Below, in pieces: positions 16,519-25,297 of a stretch of 64,000 nucleotides of DNA. The DNA comes from a virus. A program made the translations under genes and the position numbers. Within the stretch, counting starts at the first letter, position 1. Every line of letters starts with the position of its first letter. The notes under the pieces were generated by a model. The model ran no database searches and had not been told where the DNA came from. It saw only the letters and a list, made by a program, of their open reading frames with translations. The DNA is taken from positions 1 to 64,000 of the IMG/VR virus record IMGVR_UViG_3300050014_000792; one strand, given 5' to 3'.

Positions 16519-17286
16519 ATGCAAATTTATCAGATTACAAATTTAATCAACGATAAAATTTATATCGGGAAGGATGAAAAAGACCAGCCTCAATATTTTG
16601 GTTCGGGGCTAATAATCAAACAAGCAATAAAAAAATATGGCAAACAGAATTTCAAAAAAGAAATTTTAGATTATTGCGAATCCCCCGTAGAACTATGCAA
16701 TAAAGAAAAATTCTGGATACGAAAGCAAGAATCATTATATCCAAAAGGATATAATATTTCACTAGGGGGTAATGGTGGAAATATTCTTGGAAACCATCCC
16801 AATAAAAAAGAAATTGTTGAAAAAATTCGACTTAAAAATAAAGGGCAGAAAAGAAGTATAGAATTTTGTCAAAATGCCCAACGAATTGCTCTTAATGTAG
16901 ATCCTAAAATAAGAAAGAAAGGTTGCGAAAAAGCTATAAAATCTAGAGTTAAAAGAATAAAAGAAATTGGGTTTTCTGAAAAAGAAATAGATGCTCATAA
17001 ATTAAATGCTAAAAGACTATCTGATTATAACAAATCCAAAGAAGGGAAAGAAACAATTTCTAAATTAATGAAAGGAAAGAAAAAACCTGCATTTACAGAA
17101 GACCATCGAAAAAATATAGGAAAAGCAAGCACTGGTAGAAAAATCCCAGGTAAAAATATCTCGATAGAAAATAAAGAATATGAAAGTTTACACGAAGCAT
17201 CAAGGATCTTAGAAATTCCTTTGATGACTATTCGAAATAGATTAATAAATAAAAAATTTTCTGATTGGATTTATTTGGATAAATAA
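16519..17286 (+). CDS. GIY-YIG homing endonuclease with NUMOD-type C-terminus
   Basis: The N-terminal nuclease domain has the family signature in variant form, YQITN...KIYIGK, with the downstream YFGSG and N-F-K-K-E-I-L. The catalytic-site Arg/Glu region is WIRKQE and the GYN strand is KGYNISLGGNGG. The rest contains charged NUMOD-like helices. The last 35 residues (YESLHEASRILEIPLMTIRN) look like a NUMOD1/helix-turn-helix DNA-binding module. It is a free-standing 255-residue gene between the DinG-type helicase and a tRNA-like remnant. Confidence 0.88.
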   Translation: MQIYQITNLINDKIYIGKDEKDQPQYFGSGLIIKQAIKKYGKQNFKKEILDYCESPVELCNKEKFWIRKQESLYPKGYNISLGGNGGNILGNHPNKKEIVEKIRLKNKGQKRSIEFCQNAQRIALNVDPKIRKKGCEKAIKSRVKRIKEIGFSEKEIDAHKLNAKRLSDYNKSKEGKETISKLMKGKKKPAFTEDHRKNIGKASTGRKIPGKNISIENKEYESLHEASRILEIPLMTIRNRLINKKFSDWIYLDK

Positions 17287-17311
17287 CATGAATGGCTAAC
17301 TGGTGCACGTG

Positions 17312-17343
17312 AAACTATTCGCTTGGAATCAGGTGAATAGTTT
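17312..17343 (+). other. Stable hairpin after the GIY-YIG gene
   Basis: An 11-bp stem AAACTATTCGC/GTGAATAGTTT (one G-T pair) has a 10-base loop. Its 3' arm overlaps the 5' end of the tRNA-like sequence at 17331, so the two folds compete. No T run follows, so it is not a typical terminator. Confidence 0.45.
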
Positions 17344-17395
17344 AATGACAGAACACTCGTAATGAGAAGTGCGGATTGAAGTTCCGCAACACCTC
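17331..17395 (+). pseudogene. Degenerate tRNA-like sequence
   Basis: A tRNA-like order can be drawn. AGGTGaa pairs over 5 bp with the 3' strand aaCACCT, and a D-arm-like GTTTAATGACAGAAC follows. The T-arm GCGGA-TTGAAGT-TCCGC has a perfect 5-bp stem and a 7-base loop. The anticodon arm is only CTC-GTAAT-GAG, about 6 bases too short. The T loop has G where the invariant C should be, and two acceptor pairs are lost. I read it as a decayed tRNA rather than a working one. It lies between a homing endonuclease and the next gene. Confidence 0.35.
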
Positions 17396-17422
17396 TTTCT
17401 ATTTTTAAAAATAACCGAAGCA

Positions 17423-17806
17423 ATGAAAGCTTACTTGGTCTCAGAAAAATTGCATAATTTCGAAAGGAGTCAAGAACCTTTGAAGTCATTAGGCATTGGG
17501 GTCAAGAATCGATTTTATGATTTGATGCCCAATTCACCTAATAATAAGAGTAGCGAATATTGGGAAAATTGGGACAAAATGAAGAAAATTCTAAACGATC
17601 CATCTTGTACAATTGAGTTCAAAGGATTTCCAAAGAACGATGCAATAGGGGATTCGCCTCTTGTTTCAATTACTTTACCCGAAAACCCTCTCAACTTTTT
17701 TATGTTTCAATCTCTTCGACAGATAATTAATAATCATAGTCCAAAAAATTTGCGTTGGAAAAGTACTCAACCAAATAAAATTACATTTTATATTTTAAGC
17801 TTATAA
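17423..17806 (+). CDS. Small protein with N-terminal FERxxxP..hGhG header
   Basis: This 127-residue protein starts at ATG 17423; an in-frame GTG at 17369 would run through the tRNA-like element. Residues 1-26 (MKAYLVSEKLHNFERSQEPL plus KSLGIG) carry the header shared by at least seven proteins in this window. The rest is a small alpha/beta domain of unknown function. It heads a run of two or three small genes. Confidence 0.65.
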   Translation: MKAYLVSEKLHNFERSQEPLKSLGIGVKNRFYDLMPNSPNNKSSEYWENWDKMKKILNDPSCTIEFKGFPKNDAIGDSPLVSITLPENPLNFFMFQSLRQIINNHSPKNLRWKSTQPNKITFYILSL

Positions 17807-17807
17807 T

Positions 17808-18176
17808 ATGCCTAAATTTATTAATGGGGAAGTTATTGATTTAACCCCCGAACAAATTGCCGCTATTGACTGGTTCATAGCTAACCCTCCAAAATCTTAT
17901 GCAACTTTTTACAAGCTGTACAAAAAGATATTAAGTCCTGCTATATTTCTATTAATCGTAGCAGCTATTGTTGTTGTAATTATTGTTGCTGCAACTGATG
18001 CAAATCTTTTTGATCTTGCCAAATATCTTTTCTTTGGTGCTTTTGGTCTTGGAATGGTATCTCTCGGATTTTATCTTTATAAACACTTTTACACAAAACA
18101 TTATGCCAAAACTAAACTGGGTTGGGATATGAAGATGTGGAATAAATGCACTATGGGTATCTCATGGAATATATAA
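17808..18176 (+). CDS. Small membrane protein, two transmembrane segments
   Basis: This 122-residue protein has two hydrophobic segments, SPAIFLLIVAAIVVVIIVAA (about residues 45-64) and YLFFGAFGLGMVSLGFYLY (about 72-90). The N-terminus is polar (IDLTPEQIAAIDWFIANPP) and the C-terminus basic and aromatic. It could be a holin-like or membrane-remodelling protein, but the sequence does not distinguish these. It begins one base after the previous stop. Confidence 0.6.
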   Translation: MPKFINGEVIDLTPEQIAAIDWFIANPPKSYATFYKLYKKILSPAIFLLIVAAIVVVIIVAATDANLFDLAKYLFFGAFGLGMVSLGFYLYKHFYTKHYAKTKLGWDMKMWNKCTMGISWNI

Positions 18177-18183
18177 AATAAAA
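18167..18183 (+). promoter_or_regulatory. Late-promoter-like motif overlapping the previous stop codon
   Basis: GAATATATAAAATAAAA ends 6 bases before the next ATG. The TAA stop of the membrane protein gene lies inside the motif. Confidence 0.55.
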
Positions 18184-18189
18184 GTCTCC

Positions 18190-18537
18190 ATGAAGGCCAA
18201 ACTCATCAAAGAAGAATTAAATCAGTTTACTCGTGAAGGAGATCCTTTTGATAAACTTCAGATTGGTTACGAAAGATTTAAGAAGAAATTGATTGATATA
18301 TTATCAAAAGAGGGAGATGAAGATGATAGAGAAGAACTTTTTAAAATTATAAAAGACCCCCTTGTTAAAGTTTTATTTGAGGAGAATTCATTTAAGATAA
18401 TTTTGAGAGATAATAATTTAAATTTATTTTTATATAAATTTATTTCAAATTTTTTTCAATTTAGCAAAATTTTTCAAATAACAGAGTGGGATGGAAAAAA
18501 TGAGATTTTATTATATTTTTATGAAACCAAAAATTAA
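18190..18537 (+). CDS. Small protein with N-terminal F.REGDP..LQIG header
   Basis: This 115-residue protein opens with MKAKLIKEELNQFTREGDPF then DKLQIG, the shared header module. The remainder is helical and charged, becomes very AT-rich at the end (FLYKFISNFFQFSKIF), and has no known domain. It is immediately followed by a hairpin and a homing endonuclease gene. Confidence 0.65.
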   Translation: MKAKLIKEELNQFTREGDPFDKLQIGYERFKKKLIDILSKEGDEDDREELFKIIKDPLVKVLFEENSFKIILRDNNLNLFLYKFISNFFQFSKIFQITEWDGKNEILLYFYETKN

Positions 18538-18568
18538 AATCAAAAATACAATAATGAAGATATTTTAT

Positions 18569-18598
18569 GAGATATATAGATAAATATATCTCATTTTT
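18569..18598 (+). terminator. Hairpin before the endonuclease gene, possible terminator
   Basis: The stem GAGATATAT/ATATATCTC (9 bp, 6-base loop) is followed by A-TTTTT and then directly by the ATG at 18599. It may end the upstream transcript. It also contains GATATATAGATAAA, which resembles the late-type motif, so it could be promoter-like instead. Confidence 0.45.
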
Positions 18599-19585
18599 AT
18601 GGAAGCTAAAATTATATGCAAAGAATGCCATCAAGAAATCCCGTCATTAAAAGGATTAAACAATCATATTTTGCATAAGCATCAATTGTGCATAAAAGAT
18701 TATTATGATAAATGGATAAAAAAGGAGGGGGAAGATATTTGTAAAATATGTGGAGGGAAAACTGAATTTTATAGTTTTCAAAGGGGATATAGGGATACAT
18801 GTAAAAAAGAATGTGCTAATATTTTCAGATTTGATAGAATTAAAGAAGTCTTTAAAGAAAAATACGGGGATGAAATAATTATCAATAGAGAAAGTATAAT
18901 TACTAAAAGTGAAGCTATTAGATTAAAAAAATATGGACATAAGAATTCCGCTCATGGCTTAAATAGTATTAAAGTTGAAAAAACATGTAAAGAAAGATAT
19001 GGGGCTTCTAGCTATATGGGGTCAGTAAATCATAAAAAGGACATGGTTCATTTATGGAAGGGTTTCTCCAAAGAAGAAAAAAATGAAATATCAAATAAAA
19101 AAAGAAATACAAATACGGAAAGATATGGATTTCCATGCAGTTTGCAAAATGATACCGTGCATGAAAAAGCTATAAAAACAATGCTAAAAAGATATGATGT
19201 TAAATATAGCATGCAAAGTAAGGAATTATCAGAAAAAATCTTTAAAACTCAAATAAAAATAAAACCATTTAGAGATTCAAACATCTGGTATCAGGGTTCT
19301 TATGAACTTGATTTTTTAGAAAAATATTATGATAAATTTCCAGATATTCAAAGAGGGTTATCATTTAAATATAATTATTTGGGTAAAGAAAGAATCTATC
19401 TTTCTGATTTTTTTATACCTTCTCTAAATTTAATTATTGAAATAAAAAGTTCTTACTATTTAAAACGAGATAAAAATATGATTTTAGAAAAAGAAAAAGC
19501 TGTTTTAAATAATGGATATAAATATACTATAATTATAGATAAAAATTATAATATTCTGCAAAATGGCATTGTATCAGAAGTATAA
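18599..19585 (+). CDS. PD-(D/E)XK-type homing endonuclease
   Basis: This 328-residue protein has an N-terminal C2H2-like finger (ICKECHQ...H..H), a C-x2-C pair (ICKICGG), and a central run of short repeats around KYG/RYG (KEKYGDE, KKYGHKN, KERYGAS, TERYGFP, KRYDVK). These are typical DNA-contacting repeats of large phage homing endonucleases. The C-terminal nuclease core shows YQGSYELDF, then SDFFIPSLNLIIEIKSSYY, fitting the D...E-x-K catalytic pattern. Its last 23 bases overlap the start of the gp15-like gene. It is a close relative of the partial gene at 1-630. Confidence 0.8.
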   Translation: MEAKIICKECHQEIPSLKGLNNHILHKHQLCIKDYYDKWIKKEGEDICKICGGKTEFYSFQRGYRDTCKKECANIFRFDRIKEVFKEKYGDEIIINRESIITKSEAIRLKKYGHKNSAHGLNSIKVEKTCKERYGASSYMGSVNHKKDMVHLWKGFSKEEKNEISNKKRNTNTERYGFPCSLQNDTVHEKAIKTMLKRYDVKYSMQSKELSEKIFKTQIKIKPFRDSNIWYQGSYELDFLEKYYDKFPDIQRGLSFKYNYLGKERIYLSDFFIPSLNLIIEIKSSYYLKRDKNMILEKEKAVLNNGYKYTIIIDKNYNILQNGIVSEV

Positions 19586-20900
19586 CTCAGAAGACATATT
19601 AATTCGTGGTGTGATCGCGGGTCTTCTTGACGTTCTTACTAATCATATTCAATATAACCAAGTTTGGTCAAATGATGATGTAGAACAAATAAATGTTCCA
19701 TGGTATTACAATCAATCTGGAGACGAACGTTTCATGCAGGATTTCTATACCCACTATGGAGATTGTCTTGCACCTCGACCAGTTGATGGTAATTTCGACA
19801 TGATTCCTAGAGGCATTGTAACTTATACAGGTTCCACCATTGATGCTCAACGTATTACTTCCCGTTATGTACAGGGACGATATGTAAAAGAAGTAGATGG
19901 TAAATTGGAAAGTTATGTTTCATTCTTGTATTCAATGCCACTTAAAGTTCGAATAGCATGTGAAATGTGGATCGATCGTCAAATAAGTGCTTTAAAAATC
20001 GAACAGGAAATTAGAGAAACATTCTACAAAACTCTTACCTACTATACTTATTACAAAGGAATGCGTGTTGGTTGTACTGTTGGATTTCCGGAAGATCTTG
20101 CTATTGAAAAGAATATTCAGTATTCATTTGAAGTAAACAACCCAATCAAACTTAATTTTGAACTTGAGATCGAAACTTATCAGCCAGTTTTTGACAAAAC
20201 AACTGAGATGAAAGCAACCACAAAGATCAAAGGTATAAATTATGATATTCAAAAAGGCGGAGTTCCAAAGGAGCCAGGCAATATTGTAATTACAACTCCG
20301 CTTGAAGGTGCAGTTATTCCTAAGGGAATTCCGCTTTGGGTTCAATGGGATTTTACAAGAGAGCTTTATGTTATTCCAAAAGTAGATATATTCTGGCTTT
20401 ATACAAATACCAACGAACGTTTTTCTATTGATAAACTTCAACCTAATCACGAATATTATATTTGGAATATTCCTGAGGACTTTACTACTTATCAAGAACC
20501 CACTATAATCTGGGAAAACAGAGAAAAACCCGAATTTAATGATAATGTGGCTGTTTCGAGACCTCCTTTTATTAAGATTATTCCCGACTTATCTACAAAT
20601 ATTATAAGCAGTTCTTCTTTTAAAGTATTGGATCCTGGCTATTTCTATTCGCAAATAAATGCTTCTATTAATTTGCAGCTGGAAATGAAGAATCGTTTAA
20701 CTGGTCAAATTACTTATACCGGAGATGGAAGTATATGGGCAACTATTACGAATAACTATTTGGATCCTTCTATTCATACCTCTGCGGGAATTGTATTCCC
20801 AGGCGGACCTATCGAATCCAAAATTATTGATATTCACGTTGCCAATAGTAATTTTCCAGAAAGAAACTTTGGAATTGTAAATCATCTAACTATTGTCTAA
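19563..20900 (+). CDS. Tail completion/sheath-terminator protein, T4 gp15-like
   Basis: The first 210 residues follow the T4 gp15 pattern. There is an N-terminal helix with a short strand, then INVPWYYNQSGDERFMQDF (compare VPITYASKEHFM in gp15). A proline-rich middle (MIPRGIVTYTG) precedes SFLYSMPLKVRIACEMWIDR, and then TVGFPEDLAIEKNIQYSFEV and LNFELEIETYQPVF. gp15 caps the contractile tail at the head-proximal end. The C-terminal half (about 230-445) contains an added Ig-like beta domain (IVITTPLEGAVIPKGIPLWV) that T4 gp15 lacks. The match is to pattern only, so another tail protein is possible. Confidence 0.5.
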   Translation: MALYQKYNSEDILIRGVIAGLLDVLTNHIQYNQVWSNDDVEQINVPWYYNQSGDERFMQDFYTHYGDCLAPRPVDGNFDMIPRGIVTYTGSTIDAQRITSRYVQGRYVKEVDGKLESYVSFLYSMPLKVRIACEMWIDRQISALKIEQEIRETFYKTLTYYTYYKGMRVGCTVGFPEDLAIEKNIQYSFEVNNPIKLNFELEIETYQPVFDKTTEMKATTKIKGINYDIQKGGVPKEPGNIVITTPLEGAVIPKGIPLWVQWDFTRELYVIPKVDIFWLYTNTNERFSIDKLQPNHEYYIWNIPEDFTTYQEPTIIWENREKPEFNDNVAVSRPPFIKIIPDLSTNIISSSSFKVLDPGYFYSQINASINLQLEMKNRLTGQITYTGDGSIWATITNNYLDPSIHTSAGIVFPGGPIESKIIDIHVANSNFPERNFGIVNHLTIV

Positions 20901-21469
20901 TGATTGTTCGAGAATCCATAGCAGTAAATTTTGAAAGAGGCGGAGACCCTAAAAAGACCCTGGGGGTTGGAATGAGAGTAAAAATTCGAGAATGGTTGAT
21001 GGAATATTGGTTCAATATTTCAAATGCTACAAAATCTAGTCTCTTTAGAATTAATGATGATCTTACTATTGATATTCTTGAGGGATTTTTTACTACAGAT
21101 TGGCCGGGAAATTTTCCAGATTATATTCAATTTAATGAAGCTAACTGTAACTTCAATATTATGGGAGATGTTAGAAGGAATACCGGTGATAAAAACCAAA
21201 TGACTTCATTAAGAGGATGCCCCAGAATAGTTAATGGTGAATTTGGCTGTTCCCGAAACAATTTAAAGAATTTGGTAGGAGGTCCTGAATTTGTTAAGAG
21301 CCATTATGCTTGCAGTTTAAATCCTCATATTGAATCTTTTGACGGCATAGCCAAATTTATTGGAGGGGATTTTGCTTGTAATAATAAATCGGGTCTTACA
21401 GAAAAAGATATACCAGCAGGAGTTGAAATATTAGGTTCCCCGAATGTTCATTACTGGGCTGATTGGTAG
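20900..21469 (+). CDS. FERGGDP-header protein with leucine-rich-repeat-like region
   Basis: This 189-residue protein starts in a TAATG overlap with the gp15-like gene. The header is MIVRESIAVNFERGGDPKKT then LGVGM. The C-terminal 90 residues repeat an LRR-like unit with paired Cys or Asn positions (TSLRGCPRIVNGEFGCSRNN, LKNLVGGPEFVKSHYAC, ESFDGIAKFIGGDFACNN). Similar short LRR modules occur in many phage proteins of unknown role and suggest protein binding. Confidence 0.65.
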   Translation: MIVRESIAVNFERGGDPKKTLGVGMRVKIREWLMEYWFNISNATKSSLFRINDDLTIDILEGFFTTDWPGNFPDYIQFNEANCNFNIMGDVRRNTGDKNQMTSLRGCPRIVNGEFGCSRNNLKNLVGGPEFVKSHYACSLNPHIESFDGIAKFIGGDFACNNKSGLTEKDIPAGVEILGSPNVHYWADW

Positions 21470-21504
21470 CCTTGAAAAATAGAAAAAATTTTAAGATTTC
21501 GTTA

Positions 21505-21520
21505 AATATATAAAGAAAAA
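21505..21520 (+). promoter_or_regulatory. Late-promoter-like motif
   Basis: AATATATAAAGAAAAA lies 28 bases before the ATG of the 681-aa gene. It is one of the longer spacings seen for this motif here. Confidence 0.5.
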
Positions 21521-21548
21521 CATAGTTTTTATCAAATAACTAAACGCA

Positions 21549-23594
21549 ATGATAGAAAAAATCAACCAATTAAAAGCTAAGTCCAAATCAGCGGCAGTAG
21601 TAGCCCTTTGCGAAAATGCAATATCTGGCTTAAGTTCAGCTATGTATAATTCTGTACCCGCAGAAGCACAGCATGAAATTGAAAAAGTACAGGTTAAAAA
21701 CCTATTCGAAGGATTAGCTAAAATAAATGACCCAGAAGTTCAGACATGGCTTTCTAACCAAAAGAGAGCATGGGCTGTTAAATATCTTGGAGTAAGAGAA
21801 TCGATTCAGAATCTTATGAGAGAAGAAGCCAATGAGAACGAAGGTCTAAAGCAAACTCTTCTATATTATAGGGATCATCTTGAACATGGGGTACCAGAAG
21901 TAACGATATATGAATCTTACTTGACTGCTATGCAAGCATTTAACTATTTCCCAAGAATAGGAAATGCAATCAAAGATATTCAGGACAATGTAGCCAGCTA
22001 TAAAAGTGATGTTGATCTCAAGAAAATTGTTGAGACAATGAAAGAAACAAAGAGCCGCTATCTTGTTGAGTATATCGAAGACGTTCTTAATAATTATCTT
22101 GAGAACAAAAACGAGCAGACAAAACATATCCTTAAAGAATCTCTTATGAAATGGTCATACGATCCTTTCATCCGTGATATTATCAATTTGGTAACCTTAG
22201 ACGCTACCGAACTTCAGCTTGAACATGCAAATGCTACTTGCGATATTGAGAAAATATATTCTCCAATCATATACTTAGGCGAAAACGAAGCCGTATTCGG
22301 AGTTCGTGGAATGTTCTATGTTAAGAAAGGTAATATTGTGGCTCGTATTGGCGAAAAAGAAGTTGCAAGACTCGATAGAGACTTCGTTCAGCTTTGTGAA
22401 GCTATTAACAATCCAAACGTTATTATCAACGGTAAGAATATTACCATTTATGAAGGAAACGACAAAGCTATTATCACAGCTGATAAAGTTATCCTTAATG
22501 AAAAGGAATTGGATTCAAAAGCATTCGCTGAAAGTGCATCAATAGCACAGTGGACTGGTAAAGGTAAATTGCTTGGTTTAGTTGAAATGTTCAAAAAGAA
22601 CTTCGACGAAATCGCAGAAATTGACTTTGCAAAACGGGTATTCCTAAAAGAGGATTTAAATCACGCTGCTGATGTGTTTAAACTCCGTGGCAACATTTTC
22701 ATTGCCACCCATAATGCTACAGATGGCAAGAGTACTTTCTATCGTAACGTTAACCCTATTCAAGCTAAGGGCATCATGATGGAACACCTAAGATATGACG
22801 TTTCTCGTCTATTCGAAGGTTTACTTCCAGAACAGGAAAAAATCCTTGAAGAAATAGCTGATACTAAAAAAGAATATACTGACTATATTGCAGCTCTTGA
22901 AACTAAAATATCTCAGTTCAAAGGCGAATATGCAACCCCAACCGTTGTTAAAGTTCTTGAAGCTTTGGATGAAGAACTTACCGAAGTTAGAAATGATTAC
23001 AAAGACTATCTAAACGTTGCTGAAAAATACGTTCGTCCACTTGGCGAATCTATTACAATCACTGTAGATGTTGATGGAAAGAAATTTACTGTACCTATTC
23101 CAGCCGATGGTGGTCAGGGCAGTGCAGAAGGCGAAGCCGGATCAGAAGTTGGTAAAGAAGATATGGAAAAAGAGCCTGCTTCAGCAGTAACTTTTGACGA
23201 TGACAAAACCGAAATGTTAGGTGATACCCCAACAATTTCTACTGATAGTGTATCTATGGGTTCAGATGAAGTTGGTGCAGAAGCAGACAAAGCAGAAGCC
23301 GATAAAGAGGCAGAAGCAGAAGCTGGAACTGAAGATGGAGAAGAAGAAAACGGTGATGGTACCGAATCTCCAGACCTTGCAGGTGGTGAAGAAGACAAGA
23401 TCGAAACTAACACCGAAGCCGATGTTGATGAACCAACTGACGATGTTAACGTTGAAGAAAAACCCGAAAAGAAACCAGAGGAAGAAGACGAAGAAAAACC
23501 AAAGGATGAAGCTACTGATGCTCAAACAGAATTAGAACCAGAAGCTCCTAAGAAACGTAGGGTATTTCTAAAGAAAAAGAAAACCATTGCATAA
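21549..23594 (+). CDS. Large structural-type protein with acidic low-complexity tail
   Basis: This 681-residue protein has a folded N-terminal region of about 490 residues. It begins with helices (including TWLSNQKRAWAVKYLGVRES), followed by a small beta barrel-like stretch (about 245-330: YVKKGNIVARIGEKEVARLD). After that comes an acidic low-complexity segment rich in Glu, Ala and Asp (about 520-665), and it ends in a short basic tail KKRRVFLKKKKTIA. Acidic linker plus basic tail would suit a head-interior or scaffold-type protein that contacts DNA or a shell protein. No family is recognised. The next gene starts in TAATG overlap. Confidence 0.65.
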   Translation: MIEKINQLKAKSKSAAVVALCENAISGLSSAMYNSVPAEAQHEIEKVQVKNLFEGLAKINDPEVQTWLSNQKRAWAVKYLGVRESIQNLMREEANENEGLKQTLLYYRDHLEHGVPEVTIYESYLTAMQAFNYFPRIGNAIKDIQDNVASYKSDVDLKKIVETMKETKSRYLVEYIEDVLNNYLENKNEQTKHILKESLMKWSYDPFIRDIINLVTLDATELQLEHANATCDIEKIYSPIIYLGENEAVFGVRGMFYVKKGNIVARIGEKEVARLDRDFVQLCEAINNPNVIINGKNITIYEGNDKAIITADKVILNEKELDSKAFAESASIAQWTGKGKLLGLVEMFKKNFDEIAEIDFAKRVFLKEDLNHAADVFKLRGNIFIATHNATDGKSTFYRNVNPIQAKGIMMEHLRYDVSRLFEGLLPEQEKILEEIADTKKEYTDYIAALETKISQFKGEYATPTVVKVLEALDEELTEVRNDYKDYLNVAEKYVRPLGESITITVDVDGKKFTVPIPADGGQGSAEGEAGSEVGKEDMEKEPASAVTFDDDKTEMLGDTPTISTDSVSMGSDEVGAEADKAEADKEAEAEAGTEDGEEENGDGTESPDLAGGEEDKIETNTEADVDEPTDDVNVEEKPEKKPEEEDEEKPKDEATDAQTELEPEAPKKRRVFLKKKKTIA

Positions 23595-24400
23595 TGACTT
23601 CAATTAAAAGTCTCAAGCTTCCAGTCCAAGTTATAAGCGGACAAATATGTGATAACAATGGAAACGTTCTGATCAAAGCTAATCGCGAGATCGGAACAAC
23701 TCCGTTGAATCCTTCAGAGAGGGACACTCTCATGTATTTAGTTGCAGATTTAATTAATAAAGAATTTCCGGTTATGAAAGAATCAAAAAAAGAATCAGAA
23801 TTAAAACCTCTAAATGAAGCTCAAATAGGGGACAAGGTAGCTTTTGGAAAAGAGCAAGGATATGTTATTGGCCAAATGTCAGATGGTTCTTGGATTGTTC
23901 AGATTCAATATTCCACTAAAGTAGCTAAAGACAGCCAATTAAAAGTTCTTAAAGGACTTGCTCAAAAAGGTGCAATGAAACCTCCTATGAAGTTTGATGA
24001 TAAAACTCAGAAACTTCTTTTTGAACAATATGTTCATTGCGGAATATTCTATAACACTGTACCTATAAAAACTACTCATTGCTACGTCAAATATTCAGAT
24101 ATGCTTGCCGATTCTCCAACTGTAAATGTTTTAGTTGAAGGAGATATGCAGATTCTTCCAAAAGAACAGATTAGGTTATTTGAAAATCCTAATGACTTTG
24201 CTAATCCGCAAGATTATGTTCCTGGAGTTACAGTTGACGAAGAAACAGAAGAAGCCACAGGTAATTGCCTTGTACATGCAGGAGATTATTCACAGGCCGT
24301 AGGAGATGCTGATTCATGCAGATGTATTTTTGGATCGGAGAATCAGGAACCAAGAATGGAAACACTACCAAGAAGCAGAGTGAGAACTCTCTCAGTTTAA
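23594..24400 (+). CDS. Hypothetical protein, probably virion-related
   Basis: This 268-residue protein is coupled by TAATG to the acidic-tail protein. The N-terminal part looks beta-rich (VQVISGQICDNNGNVLI). A central SH3-like stretch (IGDKVAFGKEQGYVIGQMSD...WIVQIQYS) is plausible. The C-terminus is Cys-containing (NCLVHAGDYS, DSCRCIFGS) and basic at the very end. Function is unknown. Strict co-expression with its neighbour suggests they act together. Confidence 0.6.
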   Translation: MTSIKSLKLPVQVISGQICDNNGNVLIKANREIGTTPLNPSERDTLMYLVADLINKEFPVMKESKKESELKPLNEAQIGDKVAFGKEQGYVIGQMSDGSWIVQIQYSTKVAKDSQLKVLKGLAQKGAMKPPMKFDDKTQKLLFEQYVHCGIFYNTVPIKTTHCYVKYSDMLADSPTVNVLVEGDMQILPKEQIRLFENPNDFANPQDYVPGVTVDEETEEATGNCLVHAGDYSQAVGDADSCRCIFGSENQEPRMETLPRSRVRTLSV

Positions 24401-24415
24401 CATAAAACAAATTTT

Positions 24416-24922
24416 ATGCCAGCAGTTCAGACAAAACCTGTAGATATTAATAAGTTTTGGGAAAAAACGCCAACCGCTCTTAAATATGTTCTTGTCTTTG
24501 TAATATTCTTAACAGTCTCTTATTTCTTAGTGTCTAAAAATGCAAAGGATAACAGTATTAGGGAAATTGCTACAATGAAAAAGGGCATCGATGCTACTTA
24601 TACTCTTATTGGTAATTTTGAAGATTTTAGAAGGGAACAGGATGCTTATAATAAAGAAATTCTTACTTATTTAAATAACTTACATTCTCTAGTTCAGGAA
24701 TTAAATGTCAACACAAATCGAAAATTAGACATGATTCTTAGTGCAGGAGGTAAAAATGCAAATCAAGTTATCGAAAAGATAATGCTTTTAAATGAATCTT
24801 TTGAAAAATTACAGAAAGCATACAAGACAGACATTGAAGCACCAAATTTAAATGGTGATAAAATGAGAGACCCTATCCCCCGTATCGTAGTTAAAAGGGT
24901 AAACGATACAACGCAACATTAA
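24416..24922 (+). CDS. Single-pass membrane protein with coiled coil
   Basis: This 168-residue protein has one transmembrane helix (YVLVFVIFLTVSYFLV, about residues 25-40). A long helical region of coiled-coil character follows (DNSIREIATMKKGIDATYTL to about residue 140). The short N-terminus would be cytoplasmic by the positive-inside tendency. The gene precedes another small membrane-anchored coiled-coil gene, and the pair resembles envelope-spanning lysis accessory proteins. No lipobox or endolysin is adjacent to support that. Confidence 0.55.
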   Translation: MPAVQTKPVDINKFWEKTPTALKYVLVFVIFLTVSYFLVSKNAKDNSIREIATMKKGIDATYTLIGNFEDFRREQDAYNKEILTYLNNLHSLVQELNVNTNRKLDMILSAGGKNANQVIEKIMLLNESFEKLQKAYKTDIEAPNLNGDKMRDPIPRIVVKRVNDTTQH

Positions 24923-24932
24923 AAGTAGCAAA

Positions 24933-25220
24933 ATGGAAAATAAAAAGAAGTGGAGAAATCCGCAAGCATTGCTCATTATGGCGATTATCTTTGTTCTATT
25001 TCTTTATATGGGAATAGATTCGTTCAAAACTAATCCCGAAATTAAAGTTCAGGTGGATAGTGTAAAGACCGAATATAGACAATTATCTAAATTCCTAGAT
25101 AGGAAAATTCCAGAGATCGATTCGACCCTAAAGATACAAGCCAATCAGATAAACAATCAAACTCAGGATATTGATAGTTTGAAAGTTTCTCTATCAAAAG
25201 CTACTACAATTCCCAAGTAA
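24933..25220 (+). CDS. Small membrane-anchored coiled-coil protein
   Basis: This 95-residue protein has a basic start (MENKKKWRNP), one transmembrane helix (QALLIMAIIFVLFLYMGI), and an outward helical segment with heptad-like spacing (IPEIDSTLKIQANQINNQTQ). It sits 10 bases after the other membrane protein and is closed by a terminator. The two are probably an expressed pair. The function is unknown. Confidence 0.55.
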   Translation: MENKKKWRNPQALLIMAIIFVLFLYMGIDSFKTNPEIKVQVDSVKTEYRQLSKFLDRKIPEIDSTLKIQANQINNQTQDIDSLKVSLSKATTIPK

Positions 25221-25241
25221 TTTCCTCTCTATATCTCCATA

Positions 25242-25272
25242 GGTACAACGAAAACTTGTTGTGCCTTTTTTT
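25242..25272 (+). terminator. Rho-independent terminator
   Basis: The stem GGTACAAC/GTTGTGCC (one T-G pair) has an 8-base loop and seven T follow. It closes the membrane-protein pair before the gp55-like gene. Confidence 0.82.
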
Positions 25273-25297
25273 GTATAATAGAAGTTAATAACCCGTT

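Noticed and set aside
17331-17395. A functional tRNA
   Set aside because: The anticodon arm is about 6 bases short, two acceptor pairs are lost and the T loop lacks its invariant C.
23114-23535. Antisense and frame-shifted open frames over the acidic tail of the 681-aa gene
   Set aside because: Low-complexity Glu/Ala/Asp coding produces open Ser-, Lys- or Phe-rich shadows; none has a start context or independent spacing.
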